Origin: Thiothrix sp.
GTDB taxonomy: Bacteria; Pseudomonadota; Gammaproteobacteria; Thiotrichales; Thiotrichaceae
Length of the DNA stretch: 59,571 nucleotides
NCBI RefSeq assembly: GCF_028714775.1
Contig: NZ_JAQTLS010000024.1
Coordinates: 1-59,571 of the forward strand
Direction: 5' to 3'
Shown one piece after another: positions 39,201 to 49,155 of this stretch (its first letter is position 1; the number at the start of each line of letters is the position of its first letter). The translations under genes were made by a program, and so were the position numbers. The notes beneath the pieces are model-generated. The model was given only the letters and a program-made list of their open reading frames with translations. It searched no databases and was not told where the DNA came from.

Positions 39201-42200
39201 TGGATGACATCGACAAACTCATAGCGCAGCACCAGGGAACCGCCGTTGCAGAGCCGGAATCCCCGGCGGGTGATGATGTTGATGCCCTGATCGCACAGCA
39301 CCAAGGAAGCGCGCCAGCGCCGAAGCCCGGCCTTATCGGTCGTGTCGATCAATACGTTCGAGATGCTGAAAGCCGTATCGGTGAAGGTGCAAAGCGACAA
39401 ATGGTAGAAAATGTCGCCGCCCCGACAGTTCTTGGAACCGACATTCTTCACCTTCAACCTGGCTCGACCGGAGAACTCTACGCTGGAATCCCGGAACGTG
39501 CAGCCCGCTTTGCCGCTGGAACACTTGGAACCGCTGCGGACATTGCCGGGGAAGCCGTAGCACCAATTTTCAGGGGAGCGACGAGTGCTGCCAGAGGAGT
39601 ATATCACGGAATAGAATCGGTAGTAAATCCAATTCGTTCAGCCATTGGCGAAGAGCCGCTTGTTTCGCCCGTTCAAGAATTAAGGCCGATCATTGAACCT
39701 ATTAAAAAAGCACAAACCGTATATGAACAGTACAAGGCCACACAGACCCCGGCCGGGCAGGCGAACCTTTCGGGTGCCGAGAGCGCGGGCAAAGCTGCAA
39801 TGATGGCCGCGCCTATTCCGATTATCGGAAAACCGATAGAGAAAGCTGTCGGCGGTGCCGGGAAAGCAATTGCCGGAAAAATAGAAGACGTAATCAATCC
39901 GCCCCCCGAAGCCATTGCTGCGAAAGCAGCGTCCGCTTTTTCCAAGGCCGCCGAGGAGGGTACGAGTAAGGGAATAAAGCCCACGGTAATCGGAAAGCCT
40001 ACACTCAAAAAGATGGAGGGTTTTTATCAGAACGTAAGCAATGCCGCTCAGACGATTGCCGAACATAAAGACGCGATAAAAATTACTGACGAAAATGGTG
40101 AAGCAATCCATCACCCCCGATCTTCGGCGGAATTGGCGCAAGCCATTGACCAAGCGAAGAAAAACATTTACAGCCAGTATCATTCTATGGCGACAGCCGC
40201 CGGAGAAAGCGGAGCAAATTTTAACGCAAAACCTATTGTTGACAAACTTGAAAATATAACCGGAGTAAGAAGTGAAGATGGAAAATCTTGGGTAATTAAA
40301 CCCGATCTCAAGCATTCTCCTCAGATCAGGGATTATGCGAAGTCGCTGATAAACGACATTCGGGAGCTTCACGGCCAATCACCTGAAGTCATCGAGGCCC
40401 GCATTACCGAACTCAACCAATCCCTGAAGGCTTTTTACGCAAATCCCGACAGAGTTACAGCAGCGAAAGCACAGGTAGACGCTTCGGTCGCGCAGGCTTT
40501 AAGGGAAGAGCTTGATCAAGGAATAACACGAGCGACCGGGCCAGGGTATCAGCAACTTAAAAACAAATACGGCGCATTGAAGGCTATTGAGAAGGAAGTG
40601 AATAAACGCGCTCTTGTCAATGCCCGTCGTGCAAAGAAAAACATTGCCGATCTCACCGATATTTTTACCGGCGGGGAAATGATAGGTGGATTACTCACCG
40701 GACATCCGGGGATGATTTTGAAAGGTGCAACCGGATTCGGGATAAAATCTTGGTACAAATGGCTGAACAATCCCGACAGATACATTGAAAGGATGATGGA
40801 CCGCGCATATAAGCTCGAAGATGCGAAACGCGGACTCAAGCCCCCCGAACCCCCGCCCCCGGCTCCGGGCGGCGCTCCGGTCCCTCCGCCGAAACCCGGC
40901 CCGCTCGGTGATGGCGGATACGTCCAGCTTCCCGGTGGAAAGCCGCCGACCCCTCCCGGTGGTGGTGCGGCCACGATACCAGCCGAAGATATTGCGGCGA
41001 ATGTAGCTCTTCGGGACAAGATTAGAGATCGTCTTGTTGCGGAAGCGACCGAAAAAAAGCGGCAATCAGAATTGACCTATGCGGATAAAATATCGGAAGA
41101 AATTAATTCTCTTGAAAAACAATTCGGAAATGAGTATTATTATACTGAAGGTCTTCCGATAGAGGAGGGAAGGTATGTTAAGCGAGGCTCTCCTGAAGAG
41201 ACATGGTATAAGGACAGACTTGCCGCTATCCGAGACGAGGAAACAGCTTCAAGACCGGTTGAACAAGTTCAAAGCGGCAATATCCCAGAGTCAAGCACCC
41301 AACCTCCCGGCCGACCGCCCGAACCCGCAGAACCAACAGCGCCCATCGCCCCAAAGGTTCCAGAACAGCCCGTCGCAGGGGGCGCAGCCGCAGAAGTTCC
41401 AACACCAGGACCCGGCGGTGCAGACTATGGTAAGAATGCTCCGAAGCGCCCCGAACGAAATCTAAATCAGCCTTACGGCGACGACCCCGTAGTAAACAAG
41501 CAAATATTTCTCCGTGATGTAAAGTCCGGCATTAGAAAATCCATTCTCGACCAGCCCGGCGGACAAGAGCAGTGGGATTACGTTATGGGTAAGAAAATCC
41601 GCAACTCCCGCGGCGAATTGATCCACCTTTCCGATAAGACAAAGGCCGTTTTAAAAGACGAGTTCGATTATCACAATACCGAAGAGGGCCGGGACTTTCT
41701 CACCAGTATCGGGATGTCCGAAAATCCTTTTGCCGATTTCGAGGATGTCGGACGGCAAGCGCAGGAAGCCCCGCATCCGTTCGAAACAGTGAAGCCGCCC
41801 GAAGAGCAGATTGAACCCGACACCCGCCCGGAGCAGCCTCCACGGGAACCGGGAGCGGATGAGGAAGAGCCGCCCCTCGACGAGAACGGGAAGCCGATGT
41901 TCCAACGTAAGCCCTCCCCCGGCCAAGCCGATCTCTTCTCCGGCGCCCCTGCCGAATCTGCCGAGCCGTCCGCCCCTTCCCCGCGCCTTGAGCAGACCGA
42001 TCTTTTCGGCGGCTCGAAGCCGGTTGAACAACTCGAAGCGGAGGAGAAGGCCCGACTCGACCGGGCTGAAGTGAAGCGCAGGCAGGAAGAGCAGAAGGGC
42101 GGGGAAGAGGACTTGGGTGGCCTGCCGTTGTTCAAGAACGCGGACATACACGGGAACCAGATGGAATTAGAGTTTTCGAGGAAGGGGCCGCAACCGGAGG

Positions 42201-45200
42201 ACAAAAATCTCGTCGCACTTCACAACATAACCGATTCAAAACTTGCTCACGCCGACGAACTTGGCGGCCTCGCAATGCCGAGTGTCGCGGTAACGAAAAA
42301 GGATATTCCCTTTGAATCCTTCGGCGACATCAGCCTTATTGCGGGGAAGGGCAGTGATTTAGGTTTCTCCCGCAAAGCCGCTGACCCCTTCTATTCCCCC
42401 ACGCTCAAGGCTGTTCAAGGATTGAAGCAGGAGCGCGGGACCGGGGAACAGATGTTCAATATGATTACCAAGACCCCCGGCGTGAAAGAAGCCGAGTGGA
42501 AGTGGATGGGCCTGGACGATTTTCTGAAGGACAAACCGAGCGTGACGAAGCAGGAAATTGCAGACTTCGTGGCGCAGAATCAGGTGAGGGTGGAGGAGGT
42601 TAAAAAAGGTGGGCATGAGGATATAGACAAGTATTGGGAAACACCGTCTGAAGATACCCCGACGGGCATGCGGTTTAATTTTAAAGATGAGGACGGAAAT
42701 GTTTTTACAATAGATAACGCGCAAGGAGAATGGACGTTATTTAATGAGCGTGGCGATGTGATGAATACCAACTCAACAATCAAGGAGGCCGCAGAAGAGT
42801 ATGGGTTCACGAAAGAAGATTATGTTGGAACCGACGAAATTGCAGGGGGAACCAAATACTCCCAATGGAAACTCCCCGGCGGAGAAAATTACCGGGAGGT
42901 GCTGCTGACGTTGCCTACCGATAAGGGCAATCTTTATAATAAAATGGCTCAATACGAATATTCTTCTCCATACGCGGAATTGACCAAAGAACAGCAACAA
43001 GACGTTAGGAATATGGTGGCTGCTAGGACAAGAGAGAGCCCTGCCGATGTTCCGGGACTCTATAAATCCTCCCACTGGTCCGAACCGAACGTCCTTGCCC
43101 ACGTCCGCCTTGACGACCGCACCGGGCCGAACGGTGAGAAGGTGCTGTTTGTTGAAGAGGTGCAACCCATATCTTCCGAAGGTGACAATGCTGAACGGTT
43201 TTTAAAAGAGAAAACGCCCTTTGGTGGTTCTGGAAAGGCTGTTGAATTGGCATTGAAACGCGTTCTCCGCATGGCCGCAGAAGAGGGATACGACCGGGTG
43301 GCGTGGATCAACGGGGAGCAGACGGCGGCAAGGTATGATCTATCGAAGCAAATATCAAGAGTAGTTTATCAACCGGGAAACAAAAGGTTGCTTGCTTACG
43401 ATCTTGATGGTAAACAAGTAATTGACGAAGGCGATGTCATGCCGGAGAAAATAGAAGGTTATATAGGTAAGGAACCGGCGAGAAAGTTACTTGAAAAACC
43501 CTCTGGGGAAAATCGTGCATGGACAATTGAGAAAACAACTTTTCAAGGTGAAGATGCCTACGCGGTTAAAAAACCAAACGGCTCCTATTATGAGACAGGT
43601 GGATCTCGTTTTATCGGAACTAAAAATCAAGCAGAGAGAATTGTTCAAAGAAATCTTGGTGTAATAGAACAGGAACTTAAGGGCGAAAATCTTAGGGTCG
43701 GCGGGGAATGGGCGCACAATTTGTATAATGTCAAGGTTCCGCAGTTCCTATCGAAGTACGGGAAGAAGTGGAACGCAAAGATAGAAGAAGTTTCAATAGA
43801 CAATCCCGGAGAAAAGGGTTATCATGGGTCTGATGAAATATCCCATCAAATGAGCATCCCCATTACCCCCGAAATGCGTGAATCCGTACTCACCGAAGGT
43901 CAACCGTTGTTCCAGAAAGGAACCCCGAATGAACCAGGAAATACAGAAAGAGATCCCGGTAATGTCGGAAGAAGAGAACAAAAAATGGATGGAGGAGGCC
44001 AGGCTCGAAGCGGCCTTGATGCCGAAGCAGGAGTTCGACCCGAACGAGGAAATCCAGATCAACCGGAAAAGCGCCTACGATCAGCGAGTGTGGCTGACCA
44101 GGCGGCTACTAAAGCTCTGGCGAAAAGAGCCGGTGTTCGTATTGGTGTGGATTATGCGCCTGGCGATATGGAAGCTGTGGAACCGACGTCACCAGATGCA
44201 AGTGGAATGGCCCACGCTGTCCGTTCAATTACGAAGCAGAGAGTAACATTTCTTAAATTCAGTGATGAAATGAAAAAAGGTCAAGGTGAGTTTTACGGCG
44301 TTCAGGACATGAATAGAATATTTGTCAATGTTGACCTTCCGCACCCCTATATTGTAACCGGATTGCACGAGTCAATAGAGGCGTTGCGAAGGGGCAACAT
44401 GGATCTTATGAAACCCTTTGAGCGCCATGTTATTGATAATCTTACCCCCGAAGGGGAAGCGGCGGCGTGGAGCCGGGCAAGGGACGAGCGTGCCAAGGGA
44501 ACCGGTGATGCTACGCAGGCCGATTTTGAGAATGCCGTAAAGGAACACCTTGTTGACCATTGTGCTTATCAAATGTCTCATCCCGAATGGTGGCAATCGC
44601 TTTACGAAAAAGCTCCCGAAACGGTTAAGAAAATTATTCAGTACATGATTTCCTATACAACCAAGTTCCTTGACGAAATGAAACTTAGGAAATTCGACAA
44701 TAGCCACCATTATAAAGACGCCCAAGACATTAATAATCGCTGGCGGGAGGTTTACAGGCAGATTCAGAAGCGTCAATTCGGCGACGAGCAGGCCCGGCAA
44801 CTCGCTGGGGATATGGCGGAATTCAGTAGGGGTAGTTCGGCAAAAGTAGATTTAATAAATGCCGGAGCAGAAATAAAAGGTGATATGGTTGTTCTTTACC
44901 GAGGGGGTAATATTGATAAAAGAATACTTAAAAAACTTCGATACGGTGATTTCCTTTCTACAACTCAAAGAGGCCAAGATGTTACTGGTAATGAAGGTGC
45001 TGCGGGATATGGGAAAAATGTAATACGAATAGAATTGCCCATATCAGATGTCCAAGTGGTGAATGGAGAGATTCAATATAAAGGGAAATCAGAATCTATT
45101 GGAAGCGGCAAGAAATACCCTCAAGATGTTTACATGGCATACAATGATTACTACGGATCAAATTATACGTCAAAAGAAATTGATGCGATGGAACCGGGGC

Positions 45201-45322
45201 ACATTAGAAATGTCGCTCACATGGCGCTTTCCGGAGGGTATGATGAATTTGACCAATTGACCAATAACAAATATAAACCTTCCTCCCCACGCAAACGCTA
45301 CATTCCGAAGGGTAAAAAATAA
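39200..45322 (+). CDS. giant polyvalent-type virion protein
   Basis: 2040 residues. Two copies of a D-x-L-I-A-Q-H-Q-G motif occur near residues 5 and 31. Pro-rich linkers fill ~540-980. A domain at ~1008 (HNITDSKLAHADELGGL ... FGDISLIAG) and one at ~1290 (HWSEPNVLAHVRLDDR ... FVEEVQ ... EEGYDRVAW) match large polyvalent-protein-associated domains of phages and conjugative elements. Near 1723 an HESIEALR helix resembles a metallopeptidase helix but lacks the usual second His. The last 150 residues (LYRGG at 1899-1903, FLSTT at 1918-1922, a beta-rich end) resemble an ADP-ribosyltransferase. It is probably ejected into the host to disarm defences or modify proteins. Confidence 0.65.
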   Translation: MDDIDKLIAQHQGTAVAEPESPAGDDVDALIAQHQGSAPAPKPGLIGRVDQYVRDAESRIGEGAKRQMVENVAAPTVLGTDILHLQPGSTGELYAGIPERAARFAAGTLGTAADIAGEAVAPIFRGATSAARGVYHGIESVVNPIRSAIGEEPLVSPVQELRPIIEPIKKAQTVYEQYKATQTPAGQANLSGAESAGKAAMMAAPIPIIGKPIEKAVGGAGKAIAGKIEDVINPPPEAIAAKAASAFSKAAEEGTSKGIKPTVIGKPTLKKMEGFYQNVSNAAQTIAEHKDAIKITDENGEAIHHPRSSAELAQAIDQAKKNIYSQYHSMATAAGESGANFNAKPIVDKLENITGVRSEDGKSWVIKPDLKHSPQIRDYAKSLINDIRELHGQSPEVIEARITELNQSLKAFYANPDRVTAAKAQVDASVAQALREELDQGITRATGPGYQQLKNKYGALKAIEKEVNKRALVNARRAKKNIADLTDIFTGGEMIGGLLTGHPGMILKGATGFGIKSWYKWLNNPDRYIERMMDRAYKLEDAKRGLKPPEPPPPAPGGAPVPPPKPGPLGDGGYVQLPGGKPPTPPGGGAATIPAEDIAANVALRDKIRDRLVAEATEKKRQSELTYADKISEEINSLEKQFGNEYYYTEGLPIEEGRYVKRGSPEETWYKDRLAAIRDEETASRPVEQVQSGNIPESSTQPPGRPPEPAEPTAPIAPKVPEQPVAGGAAAEVPTPGPGGADYGKNAPKRPERNLNQPYGDDPVVNKQIFLRDVKSGIRKSILDQPGGQEQWDYVMGKKIRNSRGELIHLSDKTKAVLKDEFDYHNTEEGRDFLTSIGMSENPFADFEDVGRQAQEAPHPFETVKPPEEQIEPDTRPEQPPREPGADEEEPPLDENGKPMFQRKPSPGQADLFSGAPAESAEPSAPSPRLEQTDLFGGSKPVEQLEAEEKARLDRAEVKRRQEEQKGGEEDLGGLPLFKNADIHGNQMELEFSRKGPQPEDKNLVALHNITDSKLAHADELGGLAMPSVAVTKKDIPFESFGDISLIAGKGSDLGFSRKAADPFYSPTLKAVQGLKQERGTGEQMFNMITKTPGVKEAEWKWMGLDDFLKDKPSVTKQEIADFVAQNQVRVEEVKKGGHEDIDKYWETPSEDTPTGMRFNFKDEDGNVFTIDNAQGEWTLFNERGDVMNTNSTIKEAAEEYGFTKEDYVGTDEIAGGTKYSQWKLPGGENYREVLLTLPTDKGNLYNKMAQYEYSSPYAELTKEQQQDVRNMVAARTRESPADVPGLYKSSHWSEPNVLAHVRLDDRTGPNGEKVLFVEEVQPISSEGDNAERFLKEKTPFGGSGKAVELALKRVLRMAAEEGYDRVAWINGEQTAARYDLSKQISRVVYQPGNKRLLAYDLDGKQVIDEGDVMPEKIEGYIGKEPARKLLEKPSGENRAWTIEKTTFQGEDAYAVKKPNGSYYETGGSRFIGTKNQAERIVQRNLGVIEQELKGENLRVGGEWAHNLYNVKVPQFLSKYGKKWNAKIEEVSIDNPGEKGYHGSDEISHQMSIPITPEMRESVLTEGQPLFQKGTPNEPGNTERDPGNVGRREQKMDGGGQARSGLDAEAGVRPERGNPDQPEKRLRSASVADQAATKALAKRAGVRIGVDYAPGDMEAVEPTSPDASGMAHAVRSITKQRVTFLKFSDEMKKGQGEFYGVQDMNRIFVNVDLPHPYIVTGLHESIEALRRGNMDLMKPFERHVIDNLTPEGEAAAWSRARDERAKGTGDATQADFENAVKEHLVDHCAYQMSHPEWWQSLYEKAPETVKKIIQYMISYTTKFLDEMKLRKFDNSHHYKDAQDINNRWREVYRQIQKRQFGDEQARQLAGDMAEFSRGSSAKVDLINAGAEIKGDMVVLYRGGNIDKRILKKLRYGDFLSTTQRGQDVTGNEGAAGYGKNVIRIELPISDVQVVNGEIQYKGKSESIGSGKKYPQDVYMAYNDYYGSNYTSKEIDAMEPGHIRNVAHMALSGGYDEFDQLTNNKYKPSSPRKRYIPKGKK

Positions 45323-46605
45323 TGGCGCTCAAGAAGACGTCCGATGTAATCTGCATGGTCGTGGACAATTCCGGCCTATTCTTGGAATACGCCCTTCGCC
45401 TGGCCCGCGACTTCAAGAAGGTGTACTACCACCTGTTCAACGAGGATTCCGCGCCGATGCCGCAGCCTTCTTACATCGGGTACGGCATGGATGAAATCGA
45501 AGTGGTACATTCTTACCACGGCGACCATTTTGACGCGGTGGATTTAATCTGCTACCCAAGCGTGGGCCTTGGCTATTACCAGTGGGAAGCGCAGCACAAA
45601 TACGGGAAGGCCACTTGGGGAACCGGGCTTGCGGAAGAACTGGAATTGAACCGGGAGAAGGCCATTGGGGTCTTCAAAGAGATCGGCCTACCCACGGCAC
45701 CGTCGAAGCCTGTTGTCGGTGTAGATGCTCTGCGGAAGTACCTTGTTGACCATAAGGAAGTCTATATCAAGGTGAGCAAGTGGCGCGGGCTGATCGAAAC
45801 CTTCCGCTCGTTCAACATAAAGAACAGTGACCTTATCCTTGATGCCGTCGCCTACAAGCTCGGCCCGCTGAAAACTGTTATCCCGTTCCTCGTAGAAGAG
45901 CGGCTGAAGGACAAAGTTGAAATCGGAACCGACCCGTCCGTCGTTGACGGAAAATATGCGAAGTTTGTGAGTTGCGGCCTTGAAATAAAGAACCGCGGAT
46001 ACTTCACGAAAATCCGGGAATACAAAAACATTCCGAAGCCATTGCAGGAAGTCAACGACAAGCTCGCTCCCGTTTTGAAGGACTATGACATGCGCGGAGA
46101 TTTCTGTACCGAGGTCCGGGTTGGGAAAGACGGGAAGCCCTATTTGATTGACCTCACGATGCGCCAAGGAGTCCCGCCGGGCGAGTTGCTTCAGGAGATG
46201 GATACCAACATAGCCGAACGGGTATGGCAAGGTGCGAACGGTGTTCTGGTTGATATGAAACCGGTTGCCAAGTACGGTATCGAAATCATGATGACATCGG
46301 AAAGGTTGCTCTTTAAGGAACCGCAGGCCATTTATTTCCCGGAGGAACATCGGAAAAATATCAAGCTGCATTCCTGCGTTAAAATCGACGGAACGTATAC
46401 GGTTCTGCCGTTGGACTACGACGGCGATGAAACGGCCGGCGCGGTGGTGGGGTGGGGTAGTTCAATAGACGATGCCGCGAAAATGGTGAAGGAAGCGGCA
46501 AAGAGTATTGAGGGGCAATCCTTGGAAATAGACGTTAAAAATATCGTGCAGGAGATCGAGGAAGAGCTTGAGAAGGCTGATAAAATGGGAATGAGCATGG
46601 TATGA
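45322..46605 (+). CDS. ATP-grasp ligase
   Basis: 427 residues, start overlapping the stop of the polyvalent gene. VYIKVSKWRGLIETF (about 152-166) and the C-terminal GDFCTEVRVGKDGKPYLIDLTMRQG (about 258-282) match the nucleotide/metal-binding strands of ATP-grasp carboxylate-amine ligases. Such enzymes join amino acids or peptides through an acyl-phosphate. The next gene combines an acetyltransferase and a cysteine-peptidase-like domain, so a small peptide-modification pathway is likely. Confidence 0.75.
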   Translation: MALKKTSDVICMVVDNSGLFLEYALRLARDFKKVYYHLFNEDSAPMPQPSYIGYGMDEIEVVHSYHGDHFDAVDLICYPSVGLGYYQWEAQHKYGKATWGTGLAEELELNREKAIGVFKEIGLPTAPSKPVVGVDALRKYLVDHKEVYIKVSKWRGLIETFRSFNIKNSDLILDAVAYKLGPLKTVIPFLVEERLKDKVEIGTDPSVVDGKYAKFVSCGLEIKNRGYFTKIREYKNIPKPLQEVNDKLAPVLKDYDMRGDFCTEVRVGKDGKPYLIDLTMRQGVPPGELLQEMDTNIAERVWQGANGVLVDMKPVAKYGIEIMMTSERLLFKEPQAIYFPEEHRKNIKLHSCVKIDGTYTVLPLDYDGDETAGAVVGWGSSIDDAAKMVKEAAKSIEGQSLEIDVKNIVQEIEEELEKADKMGMSMV

Positions 46606-47501
46606 TAATCACCTTTCGACACGACGTTACTTCCAAAGAGTCCATGATCTTTGAGGGTGTTTATGAACCGGACCTTCGCTCGGACCTGAAGGATAAGGCC
46701 GAAATGTTGCGTGAAGGTGATACCTCGTGGCTCTTCGTCAATGGCAATTTGGCCGGGGAAGCGCAATCCATCGAAGTAAAAAAACTTTGCGACATGGAAG
46801 AGGATGAAATGGCGGACATCGATGATCCGCGCTACCTCACCGAAAAAACCTCCTATCTTTACTCGTTCACCACGCTCCCCGCATACCAAGGCAAGGGGCT
46901 TGGCAAGCTGCTTTTTGCCTATCACCTGGGCTATTTGACCTCCAAGGGATACCCGCTCGTGGTGAGTCATTGCACGGCGCCTGGAATGGAGGCACTATGC
47001 CATGACTTCGGAGCACTATTCACCGAAGATGGCGTTCATAAGAATTGGTACGGCACGAAGCGCACGGCCCGGTTCTGCGAAATCAGGATGTTCAACACGC
47101 TTCGATACAAGCAGACGACCGATTATAATTGCGGCGTGTTCGCGCTTCTGTACCTGATTGAAAACCTTTCTCCGGTATTTACCGAAAAGTACATTTCGGC
47201 TTATCTGAAGCCGGCGCAAAGAGATGGAACCGGATGCGAGAGCATCGTTTATTTTATGAGGAGAAATCGGATATCGTTCGCTTTCGGAAATCACCAGAAA
47301 CTTACGAATCATCGGCCAATGTTGGTTCGATACATGGATGACAAAGACGAACATTATTCTGTCATCATTCATTCGACCCGGAGAACCGTTTCAATGCTCG
47401 ACCCTTGGGTGGGGAAGGCCGTAACGGTAAGGCGGAAAGACTTTGAAAAGAACTGGCATAGTAAGCGGTACGGAAAACGGTGGGGGTTATATCTCCTATG
47501 A
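46602..47501 (+). CDS. GNAT acetyltransferase fused to a C39-like peptidase domain
   Basis: 299 residues. Residues 1-160 are a GNAT domain with QGKGLG (96-101), the acetyl-CoA loop. Residues 165-299 look like a papain/C39 fold: DYNCGVFALLYL (Cys177), EHYSVIIH (His251) and MLDPW (Asp267), the triad order of C39 bacteriocin-processing peptidases. The ATG overlaps the ATP-grasp stop. Such trios were proposed in the literature to make or modify peptides or cell-wall bonds. Alternative: the second half is a substrate-binding permuted protease without activity. Confidence 0.7.
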   Translation: MIITFRHDVTSKESMIFEGVYEPDLRSDLKDKAEMLREGDTSWLFVNGNLAGEAQSIEVKKLCDMEEDEMADIDDPRYLTEKTSYLYSFTTLPAYQGKGLGKLLFAYHLGYLTSKGYPLVVSHCTAPGMEALCHDFGALFTEDGVHKNWYGTKRTARFCEIRMFNTLRYKQTTDYNCGVFALLYLIENLSPVFTEKYISAYLKPAQRDGTGCESIVYFMRRNRISFAFGNHQKLTNHRPMLVRYMDDKDEHYSVIIHSTRRTVSMLDPWVGKAVTVRRKDFEKNWHSKRYGKRWGLYLL

Positions 47502-47710
47502 GTATGACCCCTTACGAGACCCGATACCGCTGCATGGCCTGTCCGCCGAAGATTTGCATTGTCATTGTCAACGACAACGGCGAAGGGCAGCCGCCGATAT
47601 GTGTTTATGGTAAGAACGTGACGGCCGTAATAGCGGGGGAGTTGCCACGGTGGGAGATTATCTCGCAGCGGTTTAAACCGGAAGCGGCTTTGCAGGAGGC
47701 GGGGAAATGA
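47498..47710 (+). CDS. small Cys protein of unknown function
   Basis: 70 residues from the ATG that overlaps the upstream stop; MSMTPYETRYRCMACPPKIC has a C-x-x-C-x4-C pattern. No family recognised. The stop overlaps the next start. Confidence 0.5.
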   Translation: MSMTPYETRYRCMACPPKICIVIVNDNGEGQPPICVYGKNVTAVIAGELPRWEIISQRFKPEAALQEAGK

Positions 47711-48126
47711 GCGACCACTACAAGGGTCCGGAGCGGCGCACAGCGGAACACCGAAGCGAACGCAGTCGCCATTTCCTTTTCAATCCTGAATGGTGGACTT
47801 GGCCGCGTAAAATCTACGGGATTATTCTTGGAGTCGGATTTATCGCGGTTTCTTATTTGTCGGTGATTCAGGCTCGGGATTCTTACGAGCAGCGGGTAAC
47901 ATATCCATATCACCTGAAATGTTTTGAAAAAATGAACGATTCCGTAAATGGGCCTTTATTTAAATCGCAGCGGATAATAAACCGCTCGATGATGTTTACC
48001 GCAATGCGCATAGAGAAACGACAGCAACAAACATTGACAAAGGGTATGGTGGACGCGGCGGACGCGGCTTTCCGCAATGACTCACTTAAAATTGAGGCGA
48101 TGTTGAAAATGGGAGGTCAACCGTGA
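47707..48126 (+). CDS. single-pass membrane protein of the lysis region
   Basis: 139 residues: a short charged N-terminus, one transmembrane helix (about 37-54, YGIILGVGFIAVSYLSV), and a helical periplasmic part. The topology resembles an antiholin or an i-spanin, and it begins a run of lysis-type genes. It overlaps the next gene by four bases. Confidence 0.5.
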   Translation: MSDHYKGPERRTAEHRSERSRHFLFNPEWWTWPRKIYGIILGVGFIAVSYLSVIQARDSYEQRVTYPYHLKCFEKMNDSVNGPLFKSQRIINRSMMFTAMRIEKRQQQTLTKGMVDAADAAFRNDSLKIEAMLKMGGQP

Positions 48127-48614
48127 AAATCTTTGATTTCCTCCGGCAATCACTCCCGAACGAACCGGGATACCAGGACGAACTCAAGGTGCTCGAAAGC
48201 GGTCCGTTGTCGCCGGAAAAAATAATCATGGCGGGTCTACCCTGCTCAACCTGGCCGAATCCGACGCGGCCGGCTGACGGAGTGCCGTACTACGCGGCCT
48301 ATGCCGGGGTAGAACTCGGACAGTATGCGGCGCGGTGCGTGCAACATCCCGAGTATGGGAAATGCCTTTTGCTTAACAATGGCGAAACGCTTCCGAGTGT
48401 CTGGCCGAACAGCAATCACGAATGGCAGTTTATTTTAAACGGCGTTTATTTCCATCCGGGGGGCTTGCACAGCTCGCCGGAATGGCGCGGGAGCCGGGGC
48501 TGCTTCACCGCGCCGGCGGACGCTCACGCGCGCGCGATGTCAGCCGTTGAGTTATTGGAGGATGTAACGGTGATCGTTCGCGGGACACGGCTTTATCTGG
48601 GGTTGCACGCATGA
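48123..48614 (+). CDS. L,D-transpeptidase-like peptidoglycan enzyme (endolysin candidate)
   Basis: 163 residues. The C-terminal FHPGGLHSSPEWRGSRGCFTAP (His111 and Cys127 in S-R-G-C) matches the H...S-x-G-C active-site pattern of YkuD and related Cys enzymes, some of which are phage or T6SS peptidoglycan hydrolases. It would cleave or exchange peptide cross-links. Genes on both sides encode membrane proteins, supporting a lysis role. Confidence 0.55.
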   Translation: MKIFDFLRQSLPNEPGYQDELKVLESGPLSPEKIIMAGLPCSTWPNPTRPADGVPYYAAYAGVELGQYAARCVQHPEYGKCLLLNNGETLPSVWPNSNHEWQFILNGVYFHPGGLHSSPEWRGSRGCFTAPADAHARAMSAVELLEDVTVIVRGTRLYLGLHA

Positions 48615-48721
48615 GGTCTAAATATGATCGAACTGTGTTATTGCTTATCGCTACTTTTTTTCTTATCTTGGGCTTCGGCCTTATGGTTCTATTTCATTCT
48701 GTCAATTTATTATGGAGGTGA
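48611..48721 (+). CDS. very small membrane protein
   Basis: 36 residues with one hydrophobic helix (LLLIATFFLILGFGLMVLF). The ATG overlaps the endolysin-like gene's stop. It may be a holin-type or lysis-regulating peptide. Confidence 0.5.
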   Translation: MRSKYDRTVLLLIATFFLILGFGLMVLFHSVNLLWR

Positions 48722-48724
48722 ATA

Positions 48725-48883
48725 ATGGTATCTTGCGCAATCAATGATTGCCAGAGAAACGTAAATGGAAATTGTGAATTGGCTTTTGATGACATTCCGG
48801 TTTCCATGCGGCGCAATGTAAATACCTGCACTCACCGGCTTTTCATGCTAAAAATGGATGATGAGAAAACATCTAAACAATAG
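48725..48883 (+). CDS. small Cys-containing protein
   Basis: 52 residues (MVSCAINDCQRNVNGNC...), with four Cys residues and a good GGAGG ribosome site. Probably metal-binding or disulfide-rich. No family recognised. It lies within the lysis block. Confidence 0.5.
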   Translation: MVSCAINDCQRNVNGNCELAFDDIPVSMRRNVNTCTHRLFMLKMDDEKTSKQ

Positions 48884-48891
48884 GGGGATTT

Positions 48892-49155
48892 ATGAACAAA
48901 ACCGTTTTGCATATCATTCTCATGGCGGCCGGGTCCGCGCTCCTGCTCGGCCTCATAGCTTTCGCCGGGCCGCTCCTTCCGGTGCTGTCTGCCGGCCACC
49001 TGCCGACATCGGCACAGATCACTGCGGCCTTGGCTGTGGCTCTCGGGGAGACGCTCAAGGGGCTGATTGCCGTGGCGGCAATTTATTCCGGGAAGCTGAA
49101 ATTATTGGGAAGCTCCGCGATTGATCCGAATAAGATACCGGACGCAAAACCATGA
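48892..49155 (+). CDS. holin-like membrane protein
   Basis: 87 residues, ATG after AGGGGGATTT. Two predicted membrane helices (about 6-30 and 44-66) with a short loop and a charged C-terminus, the layout of class II holins that open the inner membrane for endolysin release. Overlaps the next gene by four bases. Confidence 0.6.
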   Translation: MNKTVLHIILMAAGSALLLGLIAFAGPLLPVLSAGHLPTSAQITAALAVALGETLKGLIAVAAIYSGKLKLLGSSAIDPNKIPDAKP

